This document shows, piece by piece, positions 1 to 11,089 of a stretch of DNA of 64,000 bases. Made by a program: the position numbers and the translations under genes. How positions within the stretch are numbered: the first letter of the stretch is position 1; the number at the start of each line of letters is the position of its first letter. The notes beneath the pieces were generated by a model. That model searched no databases. It saw only the letters and a list, made by a program, of their open reading frames with translations, and was not told the origin of the DNA. The stretch covers positions 5,544,545-5,608,544 of the forward strand of contig NW_024724368.1 in assembly GCF_018991925.1 (NCBI RefSeq), given 5' to 3'. The DNA comes from Homarus americanus (Eukaryota > Arthropoda > Malacostraca > Decapoda > Nephropidae).

Positions 1-180
1 GTGTCTACTATTTATATACTGTAATGTATGTTGCTCACCATGAAGTCTTGAGAACTGTTTATCTGGTTCAGTGGTAAATACTCGACTCTTAAGTTCAGTG
101 TCTGGAGCTGCACCGCGAATCTTGAAGGTGAAAGTGCGGTCACTGACATGGGGCACCGTAGTCATGTTACTCTGTCGTTT

Positions 181-925
181 GTTACACAACCACAGTGATC
201 TGTTACACTACCACAGTGATCTGTTACACAACCACAGTGATCTGTTACACTACCACAGTGATCTGTTACACAACCACAGTGATCTGTTACACTACCACAG
301 TGATCTGTTACACTACCACAGTGATCTGTTACACTACCACAGTGATCTGTTACACTACCACAGTGATCTGTTACACTACCACAGTGATCTGTTACACTAC
401 CACAGTGATCTGTTACACTACCACAGTGATCTGTTACACTACCACAGTGATCTGTTACACTACCACAGTGATCTGTTACACTACCCACTACCACAGTGAT
501 CTGTTACACTACCACAGTGATCTGTTACACTACCACAGTGATCTGTTACACTACCACAGTGATCTGTTGCACTACCACAGTGATCTGTTACACTACCACA
601 GTGATCTGTTACACTACCACAGTGATCTGTTACACTACCACAGTGATCTGTTACACTACCACAGTGATCTGTTACACTGCCACAGTGATCAGTTACACTA
701 CCACAGTGATCTGTTACACTACCACAGTGATCTGTTACACTACCACAGTGATCTGTTACACTACCACAGTGATCTGTTACACTACCACAATGATCTGTTA
801 CACTACCACAGTGATCTGTTACACTACCACAGTGATCTGTTACACTACCACAGTGATCTGTTACACTACCACAGTGATCTGTTACACTACCACAGTGATC
901 TGTTGCACTGGATCTGTTACACCTT
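181..925. repeat. 21-bp minisatellite, about 35 copies
   Basis: The unit CTGTTACACTACCACAGTGA plus T repeats with a period of 21 bp. A few units read ACAACCACAG. One shorter unit occurs near 480 (ACTACCCACTACC), and single-base variants appear from 560 onward. Because the period is a multiple of three and lacks stops in several frames, it yields long heptad open frames on both strands. These are artefacts, not proteins. Confidence 0.97.
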
Positions 926-954
926 TAGCAGAAGGATTGAGGTAGTGAGAGAGT

Positions 955-1249
955 ATTGAAAGAGGCGGGATAGGATAAGAGCGAGACGGTTGCTGTGGTT
1001 GGAGCAGAGGAGGGACACAAGAGATACGGGCAGTGTGAAGATGATGACAGGGGTAGTACGGTACCTTACGGTGGGGAGCGGCGAGGGAGGCGTGGTGGTG
1101 ACTGGCGCTGAGAGTGCAGGGCGCCGCCTCTTAGCTTCGCTTCCGTCACCCGCGGCTCCCAGCTGTCCTTATCCTCACCACCTGGGTCTTCCGGCTTCCT
1201 TGTAATACCCACTCTGCCTCGCACTCAGCCACTCCCCCTACTCCTTCTG
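955..1249 (+). promoter_or_regulatory. CpG-rich patch, possible promoter or 5' UTR
   Basis: This stretch is rich in GC and CpG (GAGCGGCGAGG, GGGCGCCGCC, ACCCGCGG) in an otherwise AT-leaning, CpG-poor region. It ends directly before an ATG that opens a short hydrophobic frame with a splice donor. No clear TATA box was found. The promoter role is inferred from composition and position only. Confidence 0.25.
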
Positions 1250-1276
1250 ATGCAGTTGATTCTGGTGCTGTTGCTG
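1250..1276 (+). CDS. Possible signal-peptide first exon (MQLILVLLL)
   Basis: ATG CAG TTG ATT CTG GTG CTG TTG CTG is followed immediately by GTAAGA, a near-consensus donor, in phase 0. Nine residues of this composition look like the start of a secretory signal peptide. Small signal-peptide exons are common in arthropod secreted-protein genes. No downstream exon in matching phase was recognised, so the product is unknown. Hydrophobic runs of this size also occur by chance. Confidence 0.2.
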
Positions 1277-3165
1277 GTAAGAAGCACATGCGGGCTCCTC
1301 TCCACAACGAAATATTGTGATGAAATAGATGCTTCTCCTTACATTACCTGCTGCCCTCTATGACAATACCTTCCTGTTATTATTTCTGATGCATTACACA
1401 ACGTGGTGACAGGTTTGTGTTGTCCTTTCATTATGTCTTATCAGATTGTAACGAGTTCCTTAAAGGTCATTTAACGTTTCCTTATGACATCCAATATTAC
1501 GGTTGACTTACTCTCTTCCTGTCAAACAACACCTCATCTTTCAAACAGAAGGTGTAACGTAGAGATGTCTCAGCCAGACCAAGACTGTGAGGCCATAATG
1601 GAGGTGGAGTCAGGTGTTATTTCTGTTATATCCTGACTTGTTCACTCAGTGGTCCTCCTGCTCTAGCCACCACCTCGAGCCGGATGTTATATACACAGTA
1701 GCACGTGGGTACACGGGTTATGATACTGACTGGCAACCAAGAGATGAAGTCTTCGATTACCTAGCAATGCATTTGATATAGTATTCCTAGAGTGAAGATG
1801 GACCAAAATATCTAACAAAGAAATACTGGGCTTCATCTGTCATTTTTTTAAATGTTTTCATGTAAAGAAGCGTATTACCTGATGTTACCCTTTCTTCTTT
1901 GGCCCGACTCACTTCCTTCCCTCACTCTTACTACCATACAAACAATAACAACAACTTCCCTCACTCTTACTACCACACAAAGAACAACATGACCACCATT
2001 GCTGGGAGGTTATGGCGCCCTTGGCCAAGACAGTGGCCAAGGTGTCCATATGAACAAATGGTACGAAAAATCCCCAGCCATAACATTAAGGAAGTTAGGT
2101 ATCTCGGAGGTAGCAGCAGGCCAGTGCTCTAAATGCATAGTAGATAGGAAGCAGAAATATTTCAAGCAAACGTCAAAACAATACAGCAAATTGTACAAAT
2201 GAAAAAATTGTAAATCTCCATAACAGAATAGTGAACCCTTGAGATATACAAAACACCTCACTGCCCCAAGGACTGAGCCAATTTTAATGTAACTGGGCAT
2301 TTGAAACACTTGATTTGAAGTGAAAGTATTTCCCTGTCCTAAAGATGACTTAGCTCTTAAATACGATGACTTAATCTCCTGAGTATGACGACTTAATCCT
2401 TGAGTATGATTACTCTCACCCTTGAGTACAATAACTTAATCCCTTGAATATAAAGACTTCAAACCTTTAATTACAATGTCATTGTACTCATTCCAGAATG
2501 GATCACAGGACTGAGACGCTGGAAAAGAAAGCTATTTACCCTTGAGGTGTTGCTATTAACCTGGAATATACACGATGAGAGTAACACACCAGTTGGACAC
2601 TTTACTGTGAAGTTAAGAGCGATGTATGAGTAGTGAATTGACACATTTGGCCACACTACCACCAATGGAGCAGGGAAGTGTGACCTCCTTTGATCCCGGA
2701 CAAACTCCTGACAACGACGAGGCAAAGTCCTGATGATGCCTAACACGCCATGATGTGTGGTGGGCGTGGCTTCGCTGCCACTCCTCTAAATACTCCAAAC
2801 ATATTCTGTTGGACTAAGGTTTGGTGTCTTCATATTAACAAAGACGTATTATGTTGATTCTAAAATCCAGAACCTTACGTTTTAGTAAGTGATAAAACAA
2901 GATATATTAAGCCGCCCCAAACAATGATCCCTACCTGTTTAGTCTAAACCTTCAATAATAGCAATAATAGAATAACTGAGGCTATTCCACTTGAAAGTGC
3001 ACTCACAAGCTCGCAAGGTGGGGTCCGATGGATGTCAAAATAAGCACTGAGACTCCTGTTGTCTCGATAGGATTGTCAAATCCTTCCTCCGCTGTGTCAT
3101 ATTGTCTAGTAAAAAAAATTGCAGATGCTTTTTGTAGCGACTGTACTGTACATCTATGCCCTTAT
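1277..3165. other. No recognised gene; one degenerate tandem repeat
   Basis: No protein family was recognised. A direct duplication of CTTCCCTCACTCTTACTACC occurs at about 1915-1975. At 2335-2480 a degenerate repeat of about 27 bp runs, with units like TTGAGTATGATGACTTAATC. The open frames on both strands at 2010-2310 and 2471-2798 show no family features. Confidence 0.6.
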
Positions 3166-3169
3166 CTTT

Positions 3170-4255
3170 TCAGGTATGATAATGGCCTCTAACTTGTTGA
3201 ACGATTCTCAGAAGATATGATTTGTAGATCGCATTCGAGCAGTGACTTTTCGAGAAGTTCGTGACGTTGGTGTTGCGTTTGTTTCACGTACTTAGGTTGT
3301 TGTGCGCCTTGGAAGGTCGGAGGACTTTGTGAAAAGAAATTGACGAAAGCCAAATGAAAAGTGTGAGACCGAGTTCCGCGGCTGCAGTCCCGAGGCTCAC
3401 TCTCAGGAATCGAAGAACATCATCCTGGATGGGTCACGCAGCTAAAAGAAGAGCTGCGGGGCTTTGGCCAAGGAGATTCATCTCTGACGCCGGATGACAG
3501 TACGCCGTGAGACGAATCGACATTTTCGCACCCAGCAGGGTCTAAAGGCCTAGCATGAGCTGGCGAAGCCTCGGAAAACCGTAATGATCATTGACGACAG
3601 GCTGTGGTTCGCGGATTATTTCAGTGAATAGGACAGGTGCAATTTCCGCTATGTCAGCGACAAGTTTTCTCTCACGTGACCAAGAAACCAAATTCTCAAA
3701 ATAACAGAATATGGTCAAAGACTACCGATGACATCCCTGACTAAGGGCACTACTGGGAGTTACTCAAAACTCCTGACTGCGTGGGCGTGTCTGTCCTTTT
3801 CACCGGCCTCCACAAGATGTGGGTTATGAAGCACCGCGGCCAGGGCTGGGACGGAACGTATTTCAGCCAAGAGATCCTCGCCCAATGCATCATTCCGTTC
3901 TTGAAGGACCCTGCGAATTTTCTAGACATCGAAGATTCCTGCACTACAAAGCCCCCTGCATGAAGACTCTTCTAATATTGTAGCTGTTACGCGACAACAG
4001 GGTAATTCAACAGAGTAATTCACCAGACTTGAACGTGTGTAAACGTGTGGGAACCATCCTGAAGGATCCGGTGGAAACCCTGATGTTGAACCCTCAGCCA
4101 CGCGATTCTGCCGTTGGCCCAAGGAGCAACACATCGAAACAATCCTACAAAATCTCGAATACAACACCGACCATCTTAAAGTCTCTCCTCACCTCCTACC
4201 CTTGTCGACGAGTAGCAGTCAGCCAATTACAAGGAAGAAACACCAACTAGTGAGT
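3170..4255 (+). pseudogene. Broken Tc1/mariner (IS630-type) DDE transposase
   Basis: This is a decayed cut-and-paste transposase on the plus strand, readable only by changing frame. Around 3590-3650 lies DDRLWFADYFSE, resembling the region of the first catalytic Asp. At 3781-3950 comes an uninterrupted stretch including LHKMWVMKHRGQGWDGTYF and IIPFLKDPANFLD. Near 3940-3965, in another frame, lies LHYKAPCMK, where the second catalytic position appears as Tyr instead of Asp. At 4013-4090 lies NSPDLN followed by VGTILKDPVETLML, the third catalytic region. The last part ends SLLTSYPCRRVAV. Several frameshifts and stops make it inactive. Terminal inverted repeats were not found, so the limits are approximate. 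Confidence 0.8.
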
Positions 4256-6090
4256 GGTTTTGTTTAGACGTAGCATTAAATTGTCTGAAAGATGCCTTAT
4301 TTATTTTTTTATACCTCTATCAGTTTCATCTGTGCAGTGGCAGAAGGCAACATTATTTGTGCCATCGCGAATATTTGTACTTACAGACTGCTGAAGCCCG
4401 GCAAAGCTATGAGGTACAGGTACAAACACCCTCACTTAATCTGGCCTTTAGACTCATCACTCGTCAGCTGTTAAACCCAAATATACCACGACAGGGAATG
4501 GAAATAGCTCATCTTTCTTAAGCTGTCCCTTTGTCTTCAGGTGTGGGTTGTATGGACACTAATAAGTTAATTTAGATTAATTTTATCACAATGTGGCCCT
4601 TTAGTTACTATTGTTGTTCAGTAGATATATTTCATCTGTCCTCAGTAGACAGAGGTGTCATCATCTGTTATCATTGTATTTTAATTACGTACTGAACTCT
4701 AGATACAATTGACGGAAACCTTACAGTGTCTTTGTAGTTTGTTGATGATAATAGAGTTAGTTCTATCTCAGTCTAGGACGAATTGAATAAAGTAGTGCAG
4801 AATACTCCACACTGTAATGTTTCAGTGTACGCATGTTCCATCTCTCGTACTTTATATCCGGGTCCCGTGACAGCTGCCGAGCACGTCTGTCCTCCTGTCG
4901 CATCCGGGCTTTGACATCACACTGTAAGTCAGTAAGTGTCGTATTTACCTTACGCAAGTTCTTCCTCACGATATTTATTGTGTAGAATATACAGCTTTTT
5001 TATTCTTGTTAGCTACGTCAATAAGGTTTTCATTATACTTTTTACAATGTTCTCAAGTGTACAGGGTATGTAGTTATTGAGGGGCTTGTGGTGGGGATGG
5101 TCAGACCTAACCACGTATAGTTATGCTGGAAGGACAAGTCACGAGATATCTCGGTATTAATACAATAGTCAGCTGAGATATCCCCAGTCTAGTAAACAGT
5201 TATTTTGTTCAAGCAATGATGACTTTTAACATCATTAATTAACGTTTAACACAAAAAAATTCTTGTCACTAACACTAAATAATGAGGAGACGACGCTGAG
5301 TTTACGTTTGGAAAGTTGTCACTCTCTCACCTCCTGGCGTGATGGTTCTTGCTTCAAGAAACGCCAGAGAGCCTCATCAGACCAAAACAAACAAACGCGG
5401 TTAATGAAACTCGAGACAGAATTAAATCTTCCTGAAAAAAACATTCGTATTTAATCGTGTATAAGGAAATATAATTTATTGTTTAAGTCTAGTTTCAGGT
5501 GTTTAATTAATAACGATTCTAAAATTCTGAAGCCTAAATCACTTAATGCCTGACATAATATAGCATTTGAAAATCGTCTGATTACAAGGAGAGAAGCACT
5601 TCGGTTAAATATCAAACTGAATTAAAGCTACATACATTATGCATGAGATAATGAACGGAAGTAGAAGTAAGTAGCCATGTTGTAAGAAAAAACATGAAAA
5701 GTGAACTAAGAGAACGCTTGGCCAGTTCGCACAAGATATTACAAAAACGAAAGACGATAAAAATCAACAGAGTAAGAATGAATGCACTCGAGGGTTCTTA
5801 AGGTAGATGACTTGTGAAAATCCAAAAGCGGAGTGACACAGGCTGTTGATACACACACACACAGACTCACATACGCACATACTTGTAAGGGCTTGAACAT
5901 GAAAGTCATGCTCTTTGTACATAGTACATTGAAGAACTCAGGATATTATATTTTAGGGTAATTTCCCACAAAACATTCACACAATAACAATTTATATGTA
6001 ACATCCGCCTGTACACCTGCTCGTTTATGAATAAATTTAAATATTTGTGTACATGTAATTTTTTGTTTGTTTGCTTTGTGTTCAACTTTG
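4256..6090. other. Non-repetitive, no recognised gene
   Basis: Moderately AT-rich sequence. Short open frames at 4292-4474, 4763-4969 and 5263-5454 carry no recognisable domain. A short run of CA dinucleotides occurs at 5852-5862. Confidence 0.6.
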
Positions 6091-6093
6091 TCA

Positions 6094-6100
6094 TGTCACT

Positions 6101-6131
<31 letters not shown>
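6094..6131 (+). repeat. (GT)n microsatellite
   Basis: An uninterrupted run of GT dinucleotides. Confidence 0.97.
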
Positions 6132-6299
6132 CACGTACAAGGTGGTTGAACGGGTGCTGGTCTCCTGGTTCTTACCCCTCAGCAGTTGATGAGTTAGTGG
6201 GTACTCCACTCACCCACCTCCTCGGCAGGATGCTTCTACCTAAGAGTTGTTCTACCACCTGACTAGCGCATTCAACAATATAAAGAGAGGGAACCCAAT

Positions 6300-6465
6300 C
6301 CCCCAATCAGGTTAGGAATCAAACTCGTGTGACTTTTCGCCTGTAAAGTTAGGTACCCATTCGCAGCTGGGTGAACTGAGAGATCCCTGGACGATTAACA
6401 GTGAATCCTCAAGACGTCAGACGAGCGCTGTATCTATTGTAACACTCTACCACAGTCGTACAAAA
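6300..6465 (-). mobile_element. Decapod-type tRNA-derived SINE fragment
   Basis: On the minus strand this contains a conserved core, TTCACCCAGCTGCGAATGGG followed by TACC. The same core recurs in diverged form at 18985-19092 and 37440-37815. Upstream of the core on that strand is a tRNA-like stretch (GTGGTAGAGTGTTACAAT). Beyond it lies GAGTTTGATTCC, which resembles a pol III B box. Head and body look rearranged or truncated. Confidence 0.6.
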
Positions 6466-6751
6466 TAAAACTGAATGATGTGAACACTTTTATATATAAA
6501 TATATTTTTTTATGTTTCTACCGTAACTAGAAACAGTTTCCTCCCCAGATACAAGAAATAATGAATTAGCGCATCAACTTTATAAATCAGCACTCCCCTT
6601 CCCCCTCACCTCGCCCCCTAGCTTTCCGTGTTGAGTTTGCGTGGCGACTGTCGCTTCCTTATACAGAAATAGGAGTGAAACCGGAAGACTCTACCTGTGT
6701 TTAATTGTATTGTGTTAGTGAGGCCGCCTACAGAACACAGTTTCCTCGTCA

Positions 6752-6896
6752 GTCACCAGGTGTGTTATATAAGACACACACACCTGTTATCAGTATCCAG
6801 GTGTGTTATATAAGACACACACACCTGTTATCAGTATCCAGGTGTGTTATATAAGACACACACTCCTGTCATCAATCATCAGGTGTGTTATATAAG
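6752..6896. repeat. 41-bp tandem repeat with hairpin units, 3.5 copies
   Basis: The period is exactly 41 bp, with CAGG starts at 6757, 6798, 6839 and 6880. Each unit reads CAGGTGTGTTATATAAGA and then ACACACACCTG, so the ends of the unit pair as an inverted repeat around a TATATAAG core. CAGGTG and CACCTG are E-box sequences. Confidence 0.92.
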
Positions 6897-7144
6897 ATTA
6901 AATCACAATTTACCACCCAGAAGTCGAGAAAAAAAATTGCGTTTCCTCATTGGTCAATATTGCAGTTTAAGGAGGAGAGGCTACCATCACCTGCAACACT
7001 TCCTTTGTGATTTATTGTAAGTAATAACTTTTTAGAAAATACAGTCTTGTTATTGGAAGGTAATTTGTTGCCTCTGTAGTGTTGCTTTCCAAGAAATTTG
7101 TTTGGGTAAGAGACTCCTTTCCTGTCAAGTCAACTGAGTTACAG

Positions 7145-7377
<233 letters not shown>

Positions 7378-9370
7378 GGGTAATCACTAGCAGCAAGTGG
7401 TGGTGGGGTGAGAGACGTATGACCCTCAAGGCTGGCTGCTTGTTCCTCTGACATTCGAGGTGTTGTTGTTGTGTGAGTGAGGGGGGGGGAGGAGGAGGGG
7501 GCTCTTAACTGTTCTGGTTGACACAGATAATACCTTACCTCTCAGCGAGTCGAAAACATAATCAAGAGACACTTCCTAACACCCAGAAACTGATAGACTT
7601 CCACACGAGGTTTACGAAGGTCAAAGCTTACATGTGAGATTCCAGAAGACCTGTGTATAGTCAAGGTGTTACGAGTTCCTATAATAAAGTATTTCTGAAG
7701 GTGGACCACACATGTTGTCTGTGTGGTTTTATTCTACAGCGGCGCCAGGAAGGGTGTAGTAACTCCTACTTCCTGACTTTACGCAGTGAGAGTTGTCATA
7801 ATTAACAGACTTATTTCTCATGTAATCTTATTCGAATATCTTAGTTGTCGTCCAATCCAGTGGTCACTAGTCTCTCTCAGCTGAATCTTTTTGTTTCTAG
7901 AGATACATATATTTGGGCAACACTACATAATATACACAAAGATGCAATCACTACGGGTTCAGCTTCACGAGTCATGTGTGCACGGTGAGGCTTGTACTCT
8001 CACTGAACGATAGGAGTTGTTGGAGCCCCAGTCACCTGACCTGTACATTATGGAAAGGATGTTGAAGAGTTGTAACGTCAAACAATAATGGACTGGACCT
8101 GTAGGAGAGATTTATGTCTATTGTACTTAACTATTACTATGGGAGGTGTCATCTAATATGTCTTTAATATACGTACACATGCGTTGACAAATGAACACAT
8201 CCTGTAATTAAGGACATCCAGCGTTTTCCACTTTATCAGCATCTCACACTATTACATAACAATGAATATTCGTCTGAGTGAGATAGAAGGAAAATATATC
8301 CCAGTTTAATACCTTGTTGTTATCATGGATCTAATATTTACTACCCAATATAAACAATAGCTGTTCCAGGTTACCAAGACGACCACTGTACTTTTCGGTA
8401 ATTACATAATACATGAAACAGTCCACAACATGACGTCTTGCCAACTAAAGAGACACCAGTCAGTGTTAGTGACCCGTCAGCTTATAGTCAAACCTTCCTA
8501 AACATCCAACATTAATTGGATTATAAAATGTCATTGCTATTTCGTTACTACAGAGCAATTCTCACAACATTAACTCCAAGCTATCGACGTATTTGACGTT
8601 TACTTAATGACATCAGTCTTTTGTCTTTGAACAATTTCAACGAATTATGCTCAAGTGTAGAGAAGTTAATACACAACAGGAATCACAGTGATGAAACAAG
8701 ACCTCGAGTTATATCCTAGAACCGGGTTGCTTGACTCTACAGTACACAACCTCAGCCATACTTCAAAGAACATTGGAAAGCAGATTCATATTTCTTTCTT
8801 TTCCTAGGCTAAGTAATACACTTGTACTGTTGATACACACAGTGAACACTAATATTAACTTTCGTTGTCAACTATGAAAGATGGAGTCTGGAGACTTTCT
8901 TGACGGTAACATCCCAGGAAGATAAAGTTTTCACCTCATTGCTGTTTTCTAGGGCAATATAGGATAAACGATTATATAGACGCGAAATGAAACTAAAAAG
9001 TAGGATTTGTAACTAAACTTGATACACTCAAGTTAAATGCGTTTTACCTATTTTATGTAGTGAGGAGCTACACTATTATACTCACTTCTACAGTGTTGGT
9101 GTTAGTGGTACAGTCTCTAGTCTTGTCTGTTTACTTCTGCCATCTCTTGCGCCTGTGTATAAGACAACAATAGAACGATTTCCCTTCAACTTCCTCTAGT
9201 TTGTAAGTTTGTCCATCCGATATAGAACATAATTGAAGCTTCTTGATTAGTATTTCACTGTATTTACTCACGAGAGATCGTTTGTTATTTAAAGCCAGAG
9301 ATGTGTACATGATAGTGCTTGTATGTCTGCCTCCTCGTTATGTATACGTGAGAAAACGCGAACAGTAAGT
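7378..9370. other. Non-repetitive, no recognised gene
   Basis: A G-rich run (GAGGGGGGGGAGGAGG) occurs at about 7480-7500. The remaining sequence of about 1.9 kb shows no long open frame and no motif I recognise. Confidence 0.6.
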
Positions 9371-9378
9371 AAATCAAT

Positions 9379-9621
9379 ATGGAGGTGGAGTACCTCTATC
9401 TCACACTCAGGGGTTGTTGTGTTCAAGGAATGAACCAACGTCAGTACTGTAAAGTGATCCTTGGTGCAGTGAGTCCTGGTTCATCTGCTGAAGGTTCAGA
9501 ATCTTCATTCAAGCGTGAAGATGACTTGACGGTAAGAGAAGAAACAAAATCTAATTCTTATATGAATGCAGCCAAAGTTTCTGACTACGAAATATTGTGG
9601 GACTTACCAAGTGCTGACTGA
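9379..9621 (+). CDS. Unrecognised 80-codon open frame
   Basis: This frame runs from ATG to TGA with a mixed, non-repetitive composition. The C-terminal half is rich in Ser, Glu and Lys and ends YEILWDLPSAD. I recognise no family, signal peptide or membrane segment. A frame of 80 codons is common by chance at this size, so it may not be a gene. Confidence 0.12.
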   Translation: MEVEYLYLTLRGCCVQGMNQRQYCKVILGAVSPGSSAEGSESSFKREDDLTVREETKSNSYMNAAKVSDYEILWDLPSAD

Positions 9622-9949
9622 GAATTGTTGATAAATTGCTGCCATAATATTTTTCATAATTTATGAGAGACTGACTTAGGCTCACTGAGACTCAGTCTCA
9701 TCCTCATTTTGGAGACGTGTCCACATAGGAAATTTATTTTATACAACCACCAATTTATAAACGGTAAGCTTACAAGCAACAACCTACATAATGAAACTGG
9801 AGAACGAAAGGCAGGTTTATAGTCACCCCATGACTACAAACACATGTGAGGTGTGAGGAGGAACCACACGAATGAATAGTGAGGAAAAGCCACACGTGTG
9901 AGGTGTGTGGAGGAGCCACACGTGTGAGGAGGGCCAAGTACCGTGTTAG

Positions 9950-10240
9950 TTCCCGGGTCAACAACAGAGGTAGGAAGCCGCCGGCGGGTCTCCTCCTGCA
10001 AAACATAACTTCTCTCCAATCACGACTACCACCTTAACTTCCGGGTCCTAGCTGGTCTTTGTCCGCTGCTGCCGTCCCGTTCCTCTTTGTTTAAGCATCG
10101 CCTCACATTTCCGCATGATACGATATCTGTCGTGCGAGTTCTTGTGGAAGACAGTACGTTTCCGCGTCGTATAATAACGGCGTTAAGGAGTCCTCTTCGG
10201 CGTGGAAGAGCATAAACTTGAAGATTTTATGTGTTGTGTG
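9950..10240. promoter_or_regulatory. CpG-rich patch with CCAAT and ETS-like sites
   Basis: CpG density is locally high (GCCGCCGGCGGG, TTCCGCGTCGT, AACGGCG). It contains CCAAT at about 10016 and ACTTCCGGGT at about 10039, which resembles an ETS site. It could be a promoter or 5' exon. No TATA box or clear coding exon is tied to it. Confidence 0.25.
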
Positions 10241-10796
10241 GAAAATATGTGTTTTTATTTTTCGTATGATGGGGGTGAGGATACTGTAGCCACACGGGGA
10301 GCAGCTATGGCCATATTAGGGTGTGGTGTTGAGGCAGTCAGCCCAGTAAGCCATCTTGGGTGGGTTGCATCATACTCGACCCACATTTACAGACACTATT
10401 ACTATTTCCAGTTTGTGAGTTATTCGCTCTAGGCTTGGTTTCAACTGTACACTGCGGTCTGTTTTTTAATTGCTCAAACTTATCGGAGTTATTTACACCA
10501 TTATGGAAACGTATTCTCCGGATCTTAACATCTCGAGAAAAAAATGGAGAAATATTCACAAGGATAAGGAAATAAAGAAGAGGAGGAGAAAAGGGCGGAA
10601 CAAGAAGACTCGGCACAAGGAAGGAAAATAGACGAGACCCACAAAAAAAACAAAAGAACATCATGAGACTATAAAACTCCTCCATGAACCACAACACTCG
10701 CTGCCATGAGCCTTAGCAACAGCTCATCATGATAATACCAGAGACATAAAATTACTCGATAAAATGATGAAGATCCCTCCTTCTTCCTGGCGACCT

Positions 10797-10798
<2 letters not shown>

Positions 10799-10840
<42 letters not shown>
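10799..10840 (+). repeat. (CA)n microsatellite
   Basis: Uninterrupted CA dinucleotides. Confidence 0.97.
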
Positions 10841-10842
<2 letters not shown>

Positions 10843-11089
10843 CGTCCAACCACTTCGATACGCTCTCTTTACCCTAACCTAAATCACTTATCAAACAATA
10901 CAATATTATTCCTACACTCGAAAACAAAGTAAAAAGAAAAAGCATTTATTTTTTATATCGTTTTTAATAGTCTTGTAGATGGCACCATTAAGCCGTGAGG
11001 TTGAGAGGTACATTATGTGTGAGCGTCATAGATAACTGCAATGTTGAAAGGGCAAGTTTTTCTACCAAGGTCACGAAATGTAAAGGGTA

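Noticed and set aside
195..959. 254-codon heptad-repeat protein
   Set aside because: It is an open frame across a 21-bp minisatellite. Other frames and the opposite strand are equally open.
5263..5454. Homeodomain-like fragment (KKRQRASSDQ and ELNLPEKNIRI)
   Set aside because: The two parts lie too close together, the helix 3 Trp-Phe-Gln-Asn core is absent, and a stop follows. Judged coincidence.
10300..10350. Short exon starting MAILGCGVEAVSP before GTAAGC
   Set aside because: No signal peptide or domain and no partner exon seen; such donors are frequent by chance.
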